Origin: Gnetum montanum
Lineage: Eukaryota; Streptophyta; Gnetopsida; Gnetales; Gnetaceae
Assembly: GCA_015680685.1 (NCBI GenBank)
Contig: MNCI01004172.1
Span: 62,001-126,000 of the forward strand
Direction of reading: 5' to 3'
DNA: 64,000 nt
Position 1 is the first letter of the stretch. Every line of letters begins with the position of its first letter. Both the position numbers and the translations under genes were made by a program. The notes under the pieces are model-generated. The model did no database searches and was not told the DNA's origin. It worked only from the letters and a program-made list of their open reading frames with translations. Below are positions 1-10,663 of the stretch, piece after piece.

Positions 1-171
1 AGTTTATGTGGTTGGGTGAAGATAGGTTCCCTAAAGATAGTTTTGATGATTGATCCCCACTATAGAGTGTACTAGTATGGTTCTCACTGTGGGTTCCATC
101 TTGTAGGGGGGATTATTTCATGGCTCATTGATCCTTTTGTTTTTGGTTTATGCCTCAAAAATGTTAGAGGT

Positions 172-735
172 GATATCCTAGGTGATGTCTCTAGTGCTAG
201 TAGATTTGGAAAACATTGGAAATGATGTCCTAGGTGATGCTTCATGTTCTAGCAAAGGTGATGTCAAGGATGACGTTTCATGTTCCAATAGAGATGATGT
301 CCTAGGTGATGCCTCTAGCATCAGTATGTTTGAGGAATGTTGGAAGTAATGTCCTAGGTGATCCTTCATATTCTAGTAGAGGTGATGTCCTAGGTGATGC
401 CTCTAGCACCGGTATGTTTGGGGAATGTTGGAAGTGATGTCTTGAATACTACTTAATTTTTTAGTAGAGGTGATATCTTGGGTGATGCCTCTAGCACCAA
501 TATGTTTAGGAAATGTTAGAAATGATGTCCTAGATGATGGTTCATGTTCTAGTAGAGGTAATGTCCTAGGTGACACCTCTAGCATTGATATGTTTGGAAA
601 ACATTGGAAGTGATGTCCTTGGTGATGCTTCACATTCCAATAGAAGTGATGTCTTGGGTGATGCCTCTAGCATTAATATGTTTGAGGAACATTGGAATTG
701 ATGTCCTAGATGACACTTGATGTTCTATTAGAGAT
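172..735. repeat. 88-bp composite tandem repeat, about 6 units
   Basis: A block starting GATGTCCTAGGTGATGCCTC recurs at 296, 384, 472, 560 and 648, an exact 88-bp spacing. Each unit is itself two sub-units that both start with GATGTCCTAGGTGATG: one of about 52 bp (continuing CTCTAGCACC..TATGTTTG) and one of about 36 bp (continuing TTCATGTTCTAGTAGAGG). The first interval (172-296) is 124 bp, that is 88 plus one extra 36-bp sub-unit. Units differ by scattered substitutions. The short minus-strand reading frames across it simply translate the repeat. No gene is seen. Confidence 0.9.
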
Positions 736-2110
736 TAATAATAAATCCATGTGCAAAATAATTTGATATTTATTTTTGATACATGTTAGTTTGGCTTTTT
801 GAAAGAATACATAACAACATAATATGCATTTGACACTGAGTGCAGTGCATGATAGCCTCCTTATTTGTGGTGGTGGTTTGAATGGGAAAATAATGCTTTT
901 GGCATTATATGATGAATAAATGTTATGGATGTGTGTTGTATATTTTCCTAGATGTTTTGGATGGTCTTGTGTGCACGTTAAGCTAACATGTTTTGCAAGT
1001 TAGCCATGCTCTTCCTAATCCCCATGAGATTATTCCATTCAATGATTAAAGATAACCCATTTTATTTTTAGGCTGATTAGTTTGGGAAGGAAATGGAGCT
1101 TTTTGAGGAATTATTATGATGATACAAGTTGGTTGATATTATGTCTTAGTTTAAATTTTTGGATATTATGTGTTGACATATTCAACAAAGTAGTAGATGT
1201 TAATTCTCTTTTTTTAGTTTATGGATTTATGAATCATATATGATTTAGTCTTTTGACATTATATTATTCATATATATTATGAGATTTAGTTTTTACAATT
1301 TATGTTAGTATGTCTTGTTTCCAGGTTTTTTTATATTTATACAATTCTATATTCATGTATTTCTTTTTTCCACTAGTAGTTTACTCTTCTATTCTCTTTG
1401 AGGTCATGGCCTCATGTAGGGTTCCTTTGTTCCTTTCACTACATAGTACATTCATTCGTGTCTCTTGCCATGACTAATCATTTCATTAGGGGTTCTATCC
1501 AACATAATGCTCTCCAACCTAAGGTATAGAAAGGATGATGTTACAAATGAGCATCTTACCATCACTCGAAATGATAATCCCTAATTTCATTTATTAATGA
1601 AAATAAAAATAATATATCTTTACTATTTTATATAAATGGCTCTCACTAAAATAAAAATCAATTTTCACTAAAACAAAATTTAATCTACAAATAATATACT
1701 TTATAATAAACTCTATCTACTTAGCTAATAAACCAAAACATAATTTTTAATAACGCAACTCTAATACTAGTTATTATTAATATAAAAAATTATGTAATGC
1801 AGAACTACAAGATGTTAGCAATATAATTATCATAGTTAATAGATAAAAACTTTTAAATTGAAGAGAGAGATTAGAAGAAAAATGAGAAAACAACTTCTTC
1901 ACATCTTCAAACCATAGAGATGTTTACATAAATTACGAGTCATTATTTCTACATAGAAATCCTTATATAGAGACCTCACACTCTCAACTCATTACTATTA
2001 CAAAGCATAACATGAAATTAAATAGCTAAATTATAAGTTACAATAATAGAAACAACACAATTAGATTCAATACATGTTATCTCTTTTTTTGAAAATAACT
2101 TTTAAATATC
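736..2110. other. AT-rich DNA, no recognised gene
   Basis: AT-rich, with many stops in all frames and only short chance reading frames. I recognise no retroelement domain, RNA gene or clear repeat here. Confidence 0.5.
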
Positions 2111-2118
2111 TAAAATAA

Positions 2119-2218
2119 TAATGAAGTGTTAGCTTAGTGGTAAGGGGCTTGACTTGGTAATCCCAACTTACAGGTTTGATTCTACTAGGTAGCATTGAGT
2201 TATAATTTAAAAAAAAAA
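2119..2218 (+). mobile_element. tRNA-derived SINE copy
   Basis: An A-box-like word TAGCTTAGTGG (2130-2140) is followed 33 bases later by a B-box-like word GGTTTGATTCT (2173-2183), the internal RNA polymerase III promoter spacing of tRNAs and SINEs. After TAGCATTGAGTTATAATTT comes an A-run (about 2208-2218), the expected 3' tail. The same body recurs, mostly reverse-complemented, near 19.1, 19.6, 19.8 and 20.5 kb, so it is a dispersed family and not a tRNA gene; no full cloverleaf is apparent. Target duplications were not resolved. Confidence 0.6.
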
Positions 2219-2219
2219 T

Positions 2220-3220
2220 CCTATAAAGGATCTTAGTGAAAAGAAGTGAAAATTTCAATTTTAGCTTCATGGACATCTAAAAAGCTTAACTAAATTTAAC
2301 TTAATACTTTAGAAAACAAAATTTTAACTAAGTCAACATCATAATTTAGCTTCAAATATCTAACAATGAGTGGCTTTATCATGCTATGAATAGGTGCACA
2401 ATGAGTGGCTTTATCATGCTAAAATGTTACTTAAGAATTAATTTCAATATCTATATTAAGTCCTCATGTATCATAAACTATTTGTTTATGATCATATAAC
2501 CCACGTCTTATTAGCAGCATAAAACATGAATACTTTATACATTATCATACATATAAAATAAAGTACTAGGACTACTAGTTGAAGTATTCATTCATGGTAT
2601 TCTAGCTTAATGGTATATTAAAGAAGACTGTCACATGATTTAGGGGTGATCATAGTACCTTAATTCATAATGATGTTTTAATATAATATTATTATAAGGA
2701 TCATAATTATTTAACTCTACAAGGAGGCGATTATTATTATGACCTAATTAGACTAGACTAAGATGTAAATCTAGAATAAACATTCCTAAATAATTAACTA
2801 TAAATCATTTTTTAGATTTAATAGTAATATTAATAAGTTTCATATGTTAATTCATGCATGATGTAGCATCTACCTACAAAAAGGTTTGCGTTGACTTGGA
2901 AAAGCTAAAAATGCTTTCTTAAGGATCTTGAGTTCAGTGGGAGAAAATTTCCTCAAGGATTCTAATTTGAGAAAATGAAGAAATCCAATGAATCTCTTCC
3001 AAGGTAATCCAAAGGACATCTTGGATAAGTGACTAAATTAAGGATAACATAGTCAAGAAAGACATTACCACTGAATTAATTATCCAAAACATGTAAAACA
3101 TTGAGGGATAAGTAGAATTACGAAGATCCACAAGAATAAAGAGGTTTATAATTTCTATAATTATGTTGTATATCTTTGAGAGTCTAACTTTGATTTCAGA
3201 TCTAAGGATGATCCTATTTT
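2220..3220. other. AT-rich DNA, no recognised gene
   Basis: Nothing recognised apart from a short direct repeat of ATGAGTGGCTTTATCATGCT near 2366 and 2401. The stretch from 2880 may be decayed copia sequence leading into the RT remnant that follows, but I cannot show it. Confidence 0.4.
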
Positions 3221-3224
3221 ATTT

Positions 3225-3660
3225 GCACAAGCTTTGAGAAGAAAATTTCACATTTTGATATAATGTCATTAAGGATGAGATAGACTATTTAGTTAAAAAG
3301 GATAAAAATCAAGGTTGGAATCTTGTTAATTTACAAAATAAAGCATCAAAAATTGACTATATATGGATTCATAAGACCAAGATAAGTGCTTTTGGAAATA
3401 TCAAATGATACCTAGCTAGAGTTATAGCCAAAGGATTCACTCAAAAGAAGAAAATTAATAATCAACCTTTTTTCTACTATAAAATAAGAATTCATTTAGA
3501 ATAATCATGACTTTGGTAACTTATTTTTACCTAGAGCTATAGTAAATGGATGTGAAAATGATAGTTAAGATAGTCATTTGATTTGCAAGTTAAAAAATCA
3601 ATACATGGATCAAACCAAGTTTCTCACATCAATGGTATATAAAATTATCATAACATTATA
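3225..3660 (+). pseudogene. Ty1/copia reverse transcriptase remnant
   Basis: Broken reverse transcriptase of a Ty1/copia retrotransposon. Read in pieces across frameshifts and stops, the plus strand gives WIHKTK, then YLARVIAKGFTQKK (the copia box usually written YKARLVAKGFTQ), then RIIMTLVTYFYLEL followed by MDVKM (the copia 'LEVHQMDVKTAF' region), and near 3625 a piece resembling the GLKQ-x-RQWY region before the catalytic part. No long frame survives and the YVDD box is not seen. Its LTRs are not identified. The copia 3' end at 7.4 kb lies on the same strand and could belong to the same old insertion. Confidence 0.7.
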
Positions 3661-3944
3661 AAATTATTTGGTTCCATTGAGAAATGTATTGATTAATATA
3701 GATACATCAAGGATAGCGGAAGATTTTTTTTTCTTTCTTTTTTTTTTCTTGGTGTTACAAATTAATAACATCATACTTGCAAGTACTAACTTAGGCTTGG
3801 TGCATGAAATAAAAAAAATTCATTTCTCAAAATTTTAAAATGAAGTATGAAATTTCTATGTTAATTCCCTTGTAAAATGGAATAAAGTTCTTCTAAAGCA
3901 ATGCCAATAGAATTTCTTAAAGGTAAGGGAAGAAAAAGGTAACA

Positions 3945-4025
3945 ATGATGTGTCAGCTTAGTGAGAAGACTCTTAATTTGAAAGCTCCAAGTCATGCATT
4001 TGATTTTGATGGACAATGCTAATGT
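3945..4025 (+). mobile_element. SINE-like copy, degraded
   Basis: Words TCAGCTTAGTG (A-box-like, 3953-3963) and GCATTTGATTTTGATGG (B-box-like, about 3997-4013), then GACAATGCTAATG, repeat the layout of the SINE at 2.1 kb with more changes. Same orientation; boundaries uncertain. Confidence 0.4.
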
Positions 4026-4432
4026 TGGTGACCGTTTGGGACATGACCGCCAACGAGTGTCCTCGAACAGGATTTAGGTGCTTGCTGGTCTCTAGCAACA
4101 CCAAGGCCTAGATACCTTCAAATAGACTCAGTAGTTAACGTGAGTTTGTGTGTGTGTTGTTGTGGTGTGCAGTTGTGAAATATGAAACGATTGCGTTGTG
4201 TGTAAACTACAAATGACTTATCTTAAAGAGATTCAGCCAACTTTGCCAAGTACTGTGAGTTGTTGAGAGTTCCTATTTTGTTCAATTACCTAGTCTACGC
4301 AGTCCTTATAATACCTACTTGTAACAAATAAAATTTTGCAAAAGCATTTGAGCACAACTCCACGAATCTACTCCTAATTTTCCCTAGAGAAAGAGATAGT
4401 TCCACAAGAAAACTAGAAATAGAGCAAGATTC
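4026..4432. other. Unclassified sequence left of the assembly gap
   Basis: Less AT-rich than its surroundings. No coding potential seen. It could be LTR or leader sequence of an element now mostly hidden in the gap; no TG..CA ends or primer site could be fixed. Confidence 0.3.
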
Positions 4433-4978
4433 NNNNNNNNNNNNNNNNNNNNNNNNNNNNNNNNNNNNNNNNNNNNNNNNNNNNNNNNNNNNNNNNNNNN
4501 NNNNNNNNNNNNNNNNNNNNNNNNNNNNNNNNNNNNNNNNNNNNNNNNNNNNNNNNNNNNNNNNNNNNNNNNNNNNNNNNNNNNNNNNNNNNNNNNNNNN
4601 NNNNNNNNNNNNNNNNNNNNNNNNNNNNNNNNNNNNNNNNNNNNNNNNNNNNNNNNNNNNNNNNNNNNNNNNNNNNNNNNNNNNNNNNNNNNNNNNNNNN
4701 NNNNNNNNNNNNNNNNNNNNNNNNNNNNNNNNNNNNNNNNNNNNNNNNNNNNNNNNNNNNNNNNNNNNNNNNNNNNNNNNNNNNNNNNNNNNNNNNNNNN
4801 NNNNNNNNNNNNNNNNNNNNNNNNNNNNNNNNNNNNNNNNNNNNNNNNNNNNNNNNNNNNNNNNNNNNNNNNNNNNNNNNNNNNNNNNNNNNNNNNNNNN
4901 NNNNNNNNNNNNNNNNNNNNNNNNNNNNNNNNNNNNNNNNNNNNNNNNNNNNNNNNNNNNNNNNNNNNNNNNNNNNNN
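4433..4978. other. Assembly gap (546 N)
   Basis: A continuous run of N. Any reading frame that crosses it is an artefact. Confidence 1.
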
Positions 4979-5099
4979 TTTGTGTTCTGAGACCTCAAAA
5001 ATGTGTTTTCTTCCTTTCCTACCCTTGAAGCCCTTTTATAGGGCCTCATAGGTAGTTAGGTAAGTTACAAAAATTTTGGGTGGTTATAACCACCATAGA

Positions 5100-5372
5100 G
5101 ACAAAAAAGCTGCAGTTGACAAGTGTCCCATTCAGTTGCTAAGTGTCTTCATTCAATTTCCAAGTGTTTTCATTCAGTTGCCAAGTGGTCATCATGGAGA
5201 TAAAAAAGTTGTAGTTGACAAGTGGCCATTGTGGAGATAAAGAGGTTGTAAAAGCTATGGTGGCCAAATGGTGTGTTCAAAATTCATGGGATTAATGCTA
5301 GGAAGTTATAATTTTCACAAAAAGTTACCATTATAGAAAATAAAAGCTATGGTGGCCAAATGGTGTGTTCAT
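5100..5372. repeat. Local direct repeats
   Basis: CAGTTG(C/A)CAAGTG-type words recur between 5110 and 5190, 'GGAGATAAA(A/G)A' twice, and AGCTATGGTGGCCAAATGG occurs near 5254 and again near 5347. This looks like local duplication in non-coding DNA. Confidence 0.6.
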
Positions 5373-5399
5373 ATAACTATCTCATGAATTCTTTTTTAA

Positions 5400-6615
5400 T
5401 AAAACTATATACATAATGAATACATTTTGGCAATGACTCCGACAAATATATAAGCAATGAATTAGCATCCAAGGCTTCATAGTGCTAAACTCAAATTTCA
5501 TACACAATTACACTCTTCAAAGGTTTGTCACTACTCAAAAGTATGATCTCAACCTTTTCCATGAAGGCCTAGCCCCACTTCTAACCCCAACATAGCATGC
5601 CGTTGAAAGCCCCCCTTTCTCCTTAAATCACAATATTTTTTTCAAACGCATTAGAAGCTACCAAAAAATCATCAGCCACAAACCTTGCCATGTACGAAAT
5701 TCAACCAAAAGACAAAGGATACACAGAATGAAGTAATAGCTCCGTAACTCTTGGAATACTAGGTATTGTAATATTCTCTTTACCACCATAGCGTCTCCAA
5801 TTGCAAATGATTTTTTCGTTGCTACCTCTTACCAGAAAACCTTGGAGTGTCATTCCTCTGAATGCAGACTGCTGCAGTTTTGAAACTACCCAAAACGGAG
5901 TTCACTTGTTCTTGGCTGATAGATTTCTATTCTTATTTTTGACGCAGATTAGGGATTGGTCCACGGTAGAGAAGCGATGACGGCCAAGCAGGTGTTTAAT
6001 GGCGATGACGGTGCTGTTGGTGTTTCTGTAACTAATTTTTCCTCATCCCTGTGCAAAACCCGCAGAAATGAACACATGCCCTGTTTCTGCTTTGCAAGAT
6101 TCGGAATGTAGTTCTGCCCTATCTTAAACTAGCCCACAAAGCAGTTTCAATAATCGTTGCAAGTGCAGCAACTATAGCAGAGAGGCCAAGATCAAAGCCA
6201 AATTCATGGGTTAGCAACACAAGCAGGTTCAAGGCTGGAGGCTCATTCCCTTGACATCCAATGGCAATAACAAGGCTGCTACAAGCCCTAGTGCACCAAA
6301 TCACGATAATGGCCACCATTTTCGCCTAAATAAATCTCATCACGATCTGCCTTGATAAAACCCTCAAAACCTTAAATAAACGCACCACTCCATAAAAGAG
6401 TTTCAAGAAGCAATCTCCCTAAACTTTCTTCATTTCTGAAAATTACTATGTTGCAGGTTTAGCTCTGGCAAAATCGTCTTAGAAATTCGGAATAAACAAC
6501 GTTTTCCCTGCTTACTGTGTGCCAGGCCCTGCCGCGTTGCGCTTTTCATTGCCATGTTGCCAGGGATGAGGGTAATCAGGCGGTGCATAAGCATAGTAGG
6601 TTCCATTCGTTGAAG
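5400..6615. other. Gene-like island, unassigned
   Basis: From about 5790 the base composition is more balanced and CpG-richer than the neighbouring AT-rich repeats, as in gene-derived DNA. I cannot assign a product. The longest frame (6119-6319, minus, 66 codons) is hydrophobic and matches nothing I know. Because a PPR fragment follows directly, this may be decayed flanking or upstream gene sequence. Confidence 0.3.
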
Positions 6616-6619
6616 AATG

Positions 6620-6885
6620 GAAATTTCCGTCATTGAATTAGTTGCAGAGAGAATGGACAAGATGGTGTCTACCAGGTGTTCGAAGAAATGCATGAACACG
6701 AATTGTCTCTAGATGTTTATTGTTATTTCGTTGCAATTGCTGGACTGTGCAGGCATGGACAAGTTGAGGAAGCTATGAAGCTTTTTAAGCAGAGGATAGA
6801 AACGGATCTTCAATCGAATGCTCTTATCTATAACTAATTGATTTTGGATTTTGCGGAAATAATGCAGTAAAAGCAAACTTTACTG
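6620..6885 (+). pseudogene. PPR (pentatricopeptide repeat) gene fragment
   Basis: Plus-strand translation gives VYQVFEEMHEHELSLDVYCY, then FVAIAGLCRHGQVEEAMKLF, then NALIYN; after a stop and a one-base frame change it continues LIDFGFCGNNAVKAN. This is the P-class PPR pattern: about 35-residue helical pairs ending in '..A..LF/FEEM' and starting 'Y..LI.G.C..G'. PPR proteins bind organellar RNA in mitochondria or plastids, one repeat per nucleotide. Only about two and a half repeats remain, with an in-frame stop at about 6836, so it is a pseudogene fragment. No start codon or targeting peptide is visible. Confidence 0.75.
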
Positions 6886-7039
6886 TTCCATCACTCTCTT
6901 TCTCTTATTACTATCCACTTGTGTGCCATTCAGCAATAACATAATATGCTTCTTGATTTTCATTTATTTACAAAGAATATTTTTGTTTTACATTTATGTG
7001 GATTTGGTTTCTGAATTCCAATTTATCTGAAATTTCACA

Positions 7040-7190
7040 GAAGCCGGTGATCTTGTAGTTGATGCCTCTGGTAATCTTCTTAATTTTTTCAAGGGAGGTT
7101 TTTGGATGTGGATATGGGCATTATTACTGCAAATAAGACGTTGATGCCTCTTCTCCTCAAGGTAGTTCAGAAAGCTACAAATAATTGATT
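7040..7190 (+). other. Exon-like open stretch, unassigned
   Basis: Following a pyrimidine-rich stretch that ends TTTCACAG, an intron-acceptor-like sequence, the plus strand reads EAGDLVVDASGNLLNFFKG; a shifted frame then reads LDVDMGIITANKTLMPLLLK before a stop. This has protein-like composition, but I do not recognise the family. It may be part of the same gene-derived fragment as the PPR remnant. Confidence 0.25.
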
Positions 7191-7420
7191 TGTAAAACAA
7201 TTATTTTTGAAGCAACTATAGAACATGGCCAAACGTCTCTATTAAAAATAGCACCTTAATAACACCACAGCAAAATAGCATTTCCACTACTTATTTGGTA
7301 AAAAGTGCTAGTATCATTTTTCTTTCTTTTTTAGATCAATGCTATTTCTAATTTTTTCTACAAACTGAAATTCTTGCCACTTATCCAATTGCATAAACAT
7401 TTAATCATGTTAACCTATTC

Positions 7421-7702
7421 CATGAAATGGCCAAAATGTGCCAACAGCTAAGTTATAAAGTTCTAATTGGATTATATATCTCAGAACCTATATTACAATT
7501 ATTTCATGGGGTTCATAGCAAACATATTAATATAATGTATCTGTCTATTATTATTAAAGATATACTTAAGAAGCTTGAAGTTGATATTCAACATATTAGT
7601 CCTAAGCTAATGATTGTTGATCCTATGACTCAAACATTATCAGCAAGAAAGTACATAGATCATTTAGATCATATGGAACTTATTAGCTCATTTCATGCAT
7701 AA
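7421..7702 (+). pseudogene. Ty1/copia pol 3' end (RNase H C-terminus)
   Basis: An open frame of 91 codons (7427-7702). Residues 33-91 match the very end of copia Pol after RNase H: HINIMYLSI, then VDIQHISPKLMIVDPMTQTL, then ARKYIDHLDHMELI. The usual form is '..ADPLTKGL....F..HV..MGL'. The front of the frame is degraded. It is downstream and on the same strand as the RT remnant at 3.2 kb; the parts between are missing or replaced by other sequence and a gap. Not functional on its own. Confidence 0.75.
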
Positions 7703-8295
7703 TTTGATTCTTGCTATAATCTGTACATGACTAAAGAATTATTTGATAACAAATTCCATAGTATTGGATAAGAGACCAACTACCAATCATTCTTTAGTAA
7801 TGTTAAATATTTTTCTATTCATAACACTCTAGGGACCTTACCTAGACCACTAAAAAGTAATATTTAATCTATAAAGTTCAAGGAGTTTGCATCATGTAGT
7901 ACCTAATAATATATTTCATACATAAGAAAAGCTAGAAAATGAAATCCTTGTAGAAGATTACCAACAATGATAAAATATCATTTATGGATGAAGGGAGAAG
8001 AGAAGAATAAAAAAAACAAGCATAAATCAAGCAACATTAAAAAACTAAAAATACATAGTTCAAGTTGAAAGACCAGTATAAAATAAGAAGCAAGAAAGCT
8101 ATGATAGCATTTCATTCATGTCCAACATGTTTTGATTTATTTCTATTTTTTTATTTCTACCAATGTCAATCTAAAATCCCAAATTCAAAGGAAGGATAGT
8201 TAGCATCACGATGATAGCCAACTACATAACCATGTCAAATCTTATTATGGATGCAAATGCTAGGACTATAAAAAAAATGATGAAAAAAGGAATAA
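7703..8295. other. AT-rich DNA after copia 3' end
   Basis: No gene recognised. The copia 3' LTR would be expected near here, but no LTR end could be fixed. Confidence 0.4.
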
Positions 8296-8299
8296 TCTA

Positions 8300-8348
8300 G
8301 TCAACCCCATTATTTTGGGATAAGACTAACATGATGATGATGATGATG
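8300..8348 (+). mobile_element. Probable LINE/SINE 3' terminus with (ATG)n tail
   Basis: The sequence CAACCCCATTATTTTGGGAT, then AAGACTAAC, then (ATG)n at 8330-8348 resembles the 3' ends of plant LINEs and LINE-mobilised SINEs: a short hairpin CCCCA..TGGGAT followed by a simple trinucleotide tail. The body upstream is too decayed to classify. Confidence 0.45.
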
Positions 8349-8349
8349 T

Positions 8350-9150
8350 CTGCTACCATGTTTTCATGGAAAATCATAGCAGTTGTTAAAAGCATGAGAG
8401 AATAGTCTTAACCCAATGTGGATCTTTAAATAATATCAACAACAACAAATGTGTCTTTTGGACTCTTAATGATAAGCCAGGTGGGAAGCTAATGTAGAAA
8501 AGGATGGTAAGATTGCCTATGATTGGAAATTAAGAAGGAGATTTGGATAGAGGAAGAGGAGATAATACTGATGTAGGCTAATATACATGTAGAAAACAAG
8601 TGGGTATATTGAAATGTCCAAAACACAATAAAGAACCACTTAAATACCATCAAAAAAGATAAAGTGCAAGCTAAATATTAAAAAGAAACATTCACACTTC
8701 CTCAAAGACATATAGAAGATTAGTCTTGCAAGAATACATGTCATCAAAATCAAAAAACCATCATAGCATGTCCAAAATGTCATTTCTTCTTGCCAAAACC
8801 CCAAGCTTTAAATTGATCTCTTTATGAATTTAGAAGTAGACTAAATTTTGAAGTTCCTTAAAATGTTCATCTTATTGTAAGATTCTAGAATATTGACAAT
8901 TACTAAATCATGTCTATCTTTGCTATTAATTGTAAGCAAACATTGAAGATGAAGAGAAACATGAAAAAGCAAACACTAAAGAGGAAGATGCCAATAATAG
9001 AGATGAAACAACAAATAGATGACAAGAATAATATGGGTAGATCTCAACATGAAGATGCTAAACAAAATGTATAGTTGCTAACAGAAAGGGTGTTTAAGCT
9101 AAACAAAAGCATATGGAGGCAAATCATTCTTACCAAGTGGTGTATTTTCC
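8350..9150. other. AT-rich DNA, no recognised gene
   Basis: A-rich, many stops in all frames, nothing recognised. Confidence 0.45.
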
Positions 9151-9154
9151 TATT

Positions 9155-9480
9155 TTCATGTGCATTGTCCATGTTTAGTAATAAGAACAAGAAGCTTCAG
9201 TATATTCCATGAGTGAGAGCATATGATGAATGATGTAGAAATTTTTTTTCTTTATCTAATGATCATGAATTTTTTAATACAAAAATCTTTTTTCTTCATT
9301 AAGAATTCATGAAAAATTTAGTTCACAATTTTTTTTTTAGCACCCTTCCACATTCACCTGTGCATTTTTCATGTTTACTAATAAGAACAAGAAGCTTTGT
9401 TACATTCTATAAGTGATAGCATACAATGGAGATTCACAAATTTTGTTCTTTGTCTAAAGGTAATTTTTTATACAAATAAC
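9155..9480. repeat. Diverged tandem duplication, period about 200 bp
   Basis: ATGTTTAGTAATAAGAACAA plus GAAGCTT (from about 9170) is repeated as ATGTTTACTAATAAGAACAA plus GAAGCTT (from about 9370). Both are preceded by TGTGCATT and followed by 'ACATTC..(A/G)AGTGA(G/T)AGCATA' and a T-rich stretch. Two copies, clearly diverged. Confidence 0.65.
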
Positions 9481-9520
9481 TTATTCCTTATTGATGTAGA
9501 TCCTCTTAACCAAATTATAG

Positions 9521-9546
9521 ATATATATGATATATATATATATATA
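9521..9546. repeat. (TA)n microsatellite
   Basis: About 13 nearly pure TA dinucleotides with one interruption. Confidence 0.95.
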
Positions 9547-9798
9547 ACAAAGCTAGTTTAAATGCACATAGAGTGTATATTATATCCATTGGGATAACTA
9601 AAGTACAATCCTAAATGATTTATAAAATACCATTTGTAAAGAAATAGTCCATAAAGCACTCCCTTAAGGAATATCATACATTACGATCATGAAAGAAAAT
9701 ACACAAACCTAAGAACATAACCATTATGATTAATGTATTAAGGTCCTTTATTTAAGTGAGAGTTATAGATAGAGTTAAAGTATGGCTATGATGCATTC

Positions 9799-9824
9799 AT
9801 ATATATATATATATATATATATAT
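9799..9824. repeat. (AT)n microsatellite
   Basis: Thirteen AT dinucleotides without interruption. Confidence 0.95.
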
Positions 9825-9849
9825 GATTTCAACAATGCCATGTAGGCCA

Positions 9850-10658
9850 TATGAGAGAATATTGATATAAATTATCCATCTTTTCATAGGTGTTGCTTAT
9901 GGAATAAATATACTAGTCCACTTTCATTGATGATTTCAGTCATGTTGGTTATTAAGAGTCTTTTAGTTATTAAGTGTTAATGTTTTTATGATATAATGAA
10001 GCACTAACACCACTTCATTGAAGACTATCTGGCTTCCTAGCCTAGCTTATAAAAATATTTTTATTTTATCATTAAGATATTCAAATAAGGAAAAAATACT
10101 TTCAACAAGGCACTATTTGATCATAATTTTTCTCTTTGCTTTAATCTTCCCAACTATCGCTAGAAAATACCATTCAATATTCAACTATTATTTAGGCTAT
10201 AAGATGCTCTCAAATGTTTTGCTTTTTTATCCTACTTTTTACATTCTATTATTACCTTTTTCAAGTTACATTTAGTTTCTTTTGCACTAAGATTTTCAAC
10301 TTCAAATTCAAATTAAATAGTGATTTCTAGTATATTTGTAAAGTTCATCAAGCACTCAATTTTATAGCTTTGGTTTCAATTTAGTTTATTTTTCTATATT
10401 TATTTTTTACAGCTTTAAAATCATTTTCTAAGCTTTCTAATGTCTTTGTTGTATTGATAAACTTTAATGATCCATAAAGTACGAACATAATGTTCCTTTA
10501 TTATTAAATATGTATTTTCCCTATGACTCTTTTTTCATGAAAAATCAACTTCTTCTACTAATGCTAAAATTTCTACATCAGCTTGTTTTATTAATGTAAG
10601 CATTTTTATTAATTCTCATAATGCAAATTTATTAGCTAGTAAGCAAAAATTTGTGATG
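9850..10658. other. AT-rich DNA, no recognised gene
   Basis: Contains an 85-codon frame (10018-10275, plus) rich in Ile/Leu/Phe/Tyr, as expected of AT-rich chance frames; no family recognised. It ends at the target duplication of element 1. Confidence 0.45.
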
Positions 10659-10663
10659 CCTTC

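Noticed and set aside
178-633. Minus-strand frames with repeated LEHE..SSRTS units
   Set aside because: They translate the 88-bp tandem repeat; also considered as a CRISPR-like array and rejected because the whole unit is conserved, with no unique spacers.
2119-2218. Possible tRNA gene because of A- and B-box words
   Set aside because: No cloverleaf with acceptor and anticodon stems could be drawn; the same body with an A-rich tail recurs elsewhere, so SINE is the better reading.
4384-5049. Long minus-strand reading frame (221 codons)
   Set aside because: Almost all of it is the run of N at 4433-4978.
6119-6319. 66-codon hydrophobic minus-strand frame
   Set aside because: No family recognised, no start context or neighbour support; kept only as part of the unassigned gene-like island.
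10018-10275. 85-codon plus-strand frame
   Set aside because: AT-rich chance composition, no motif, no neighbour that would support it.
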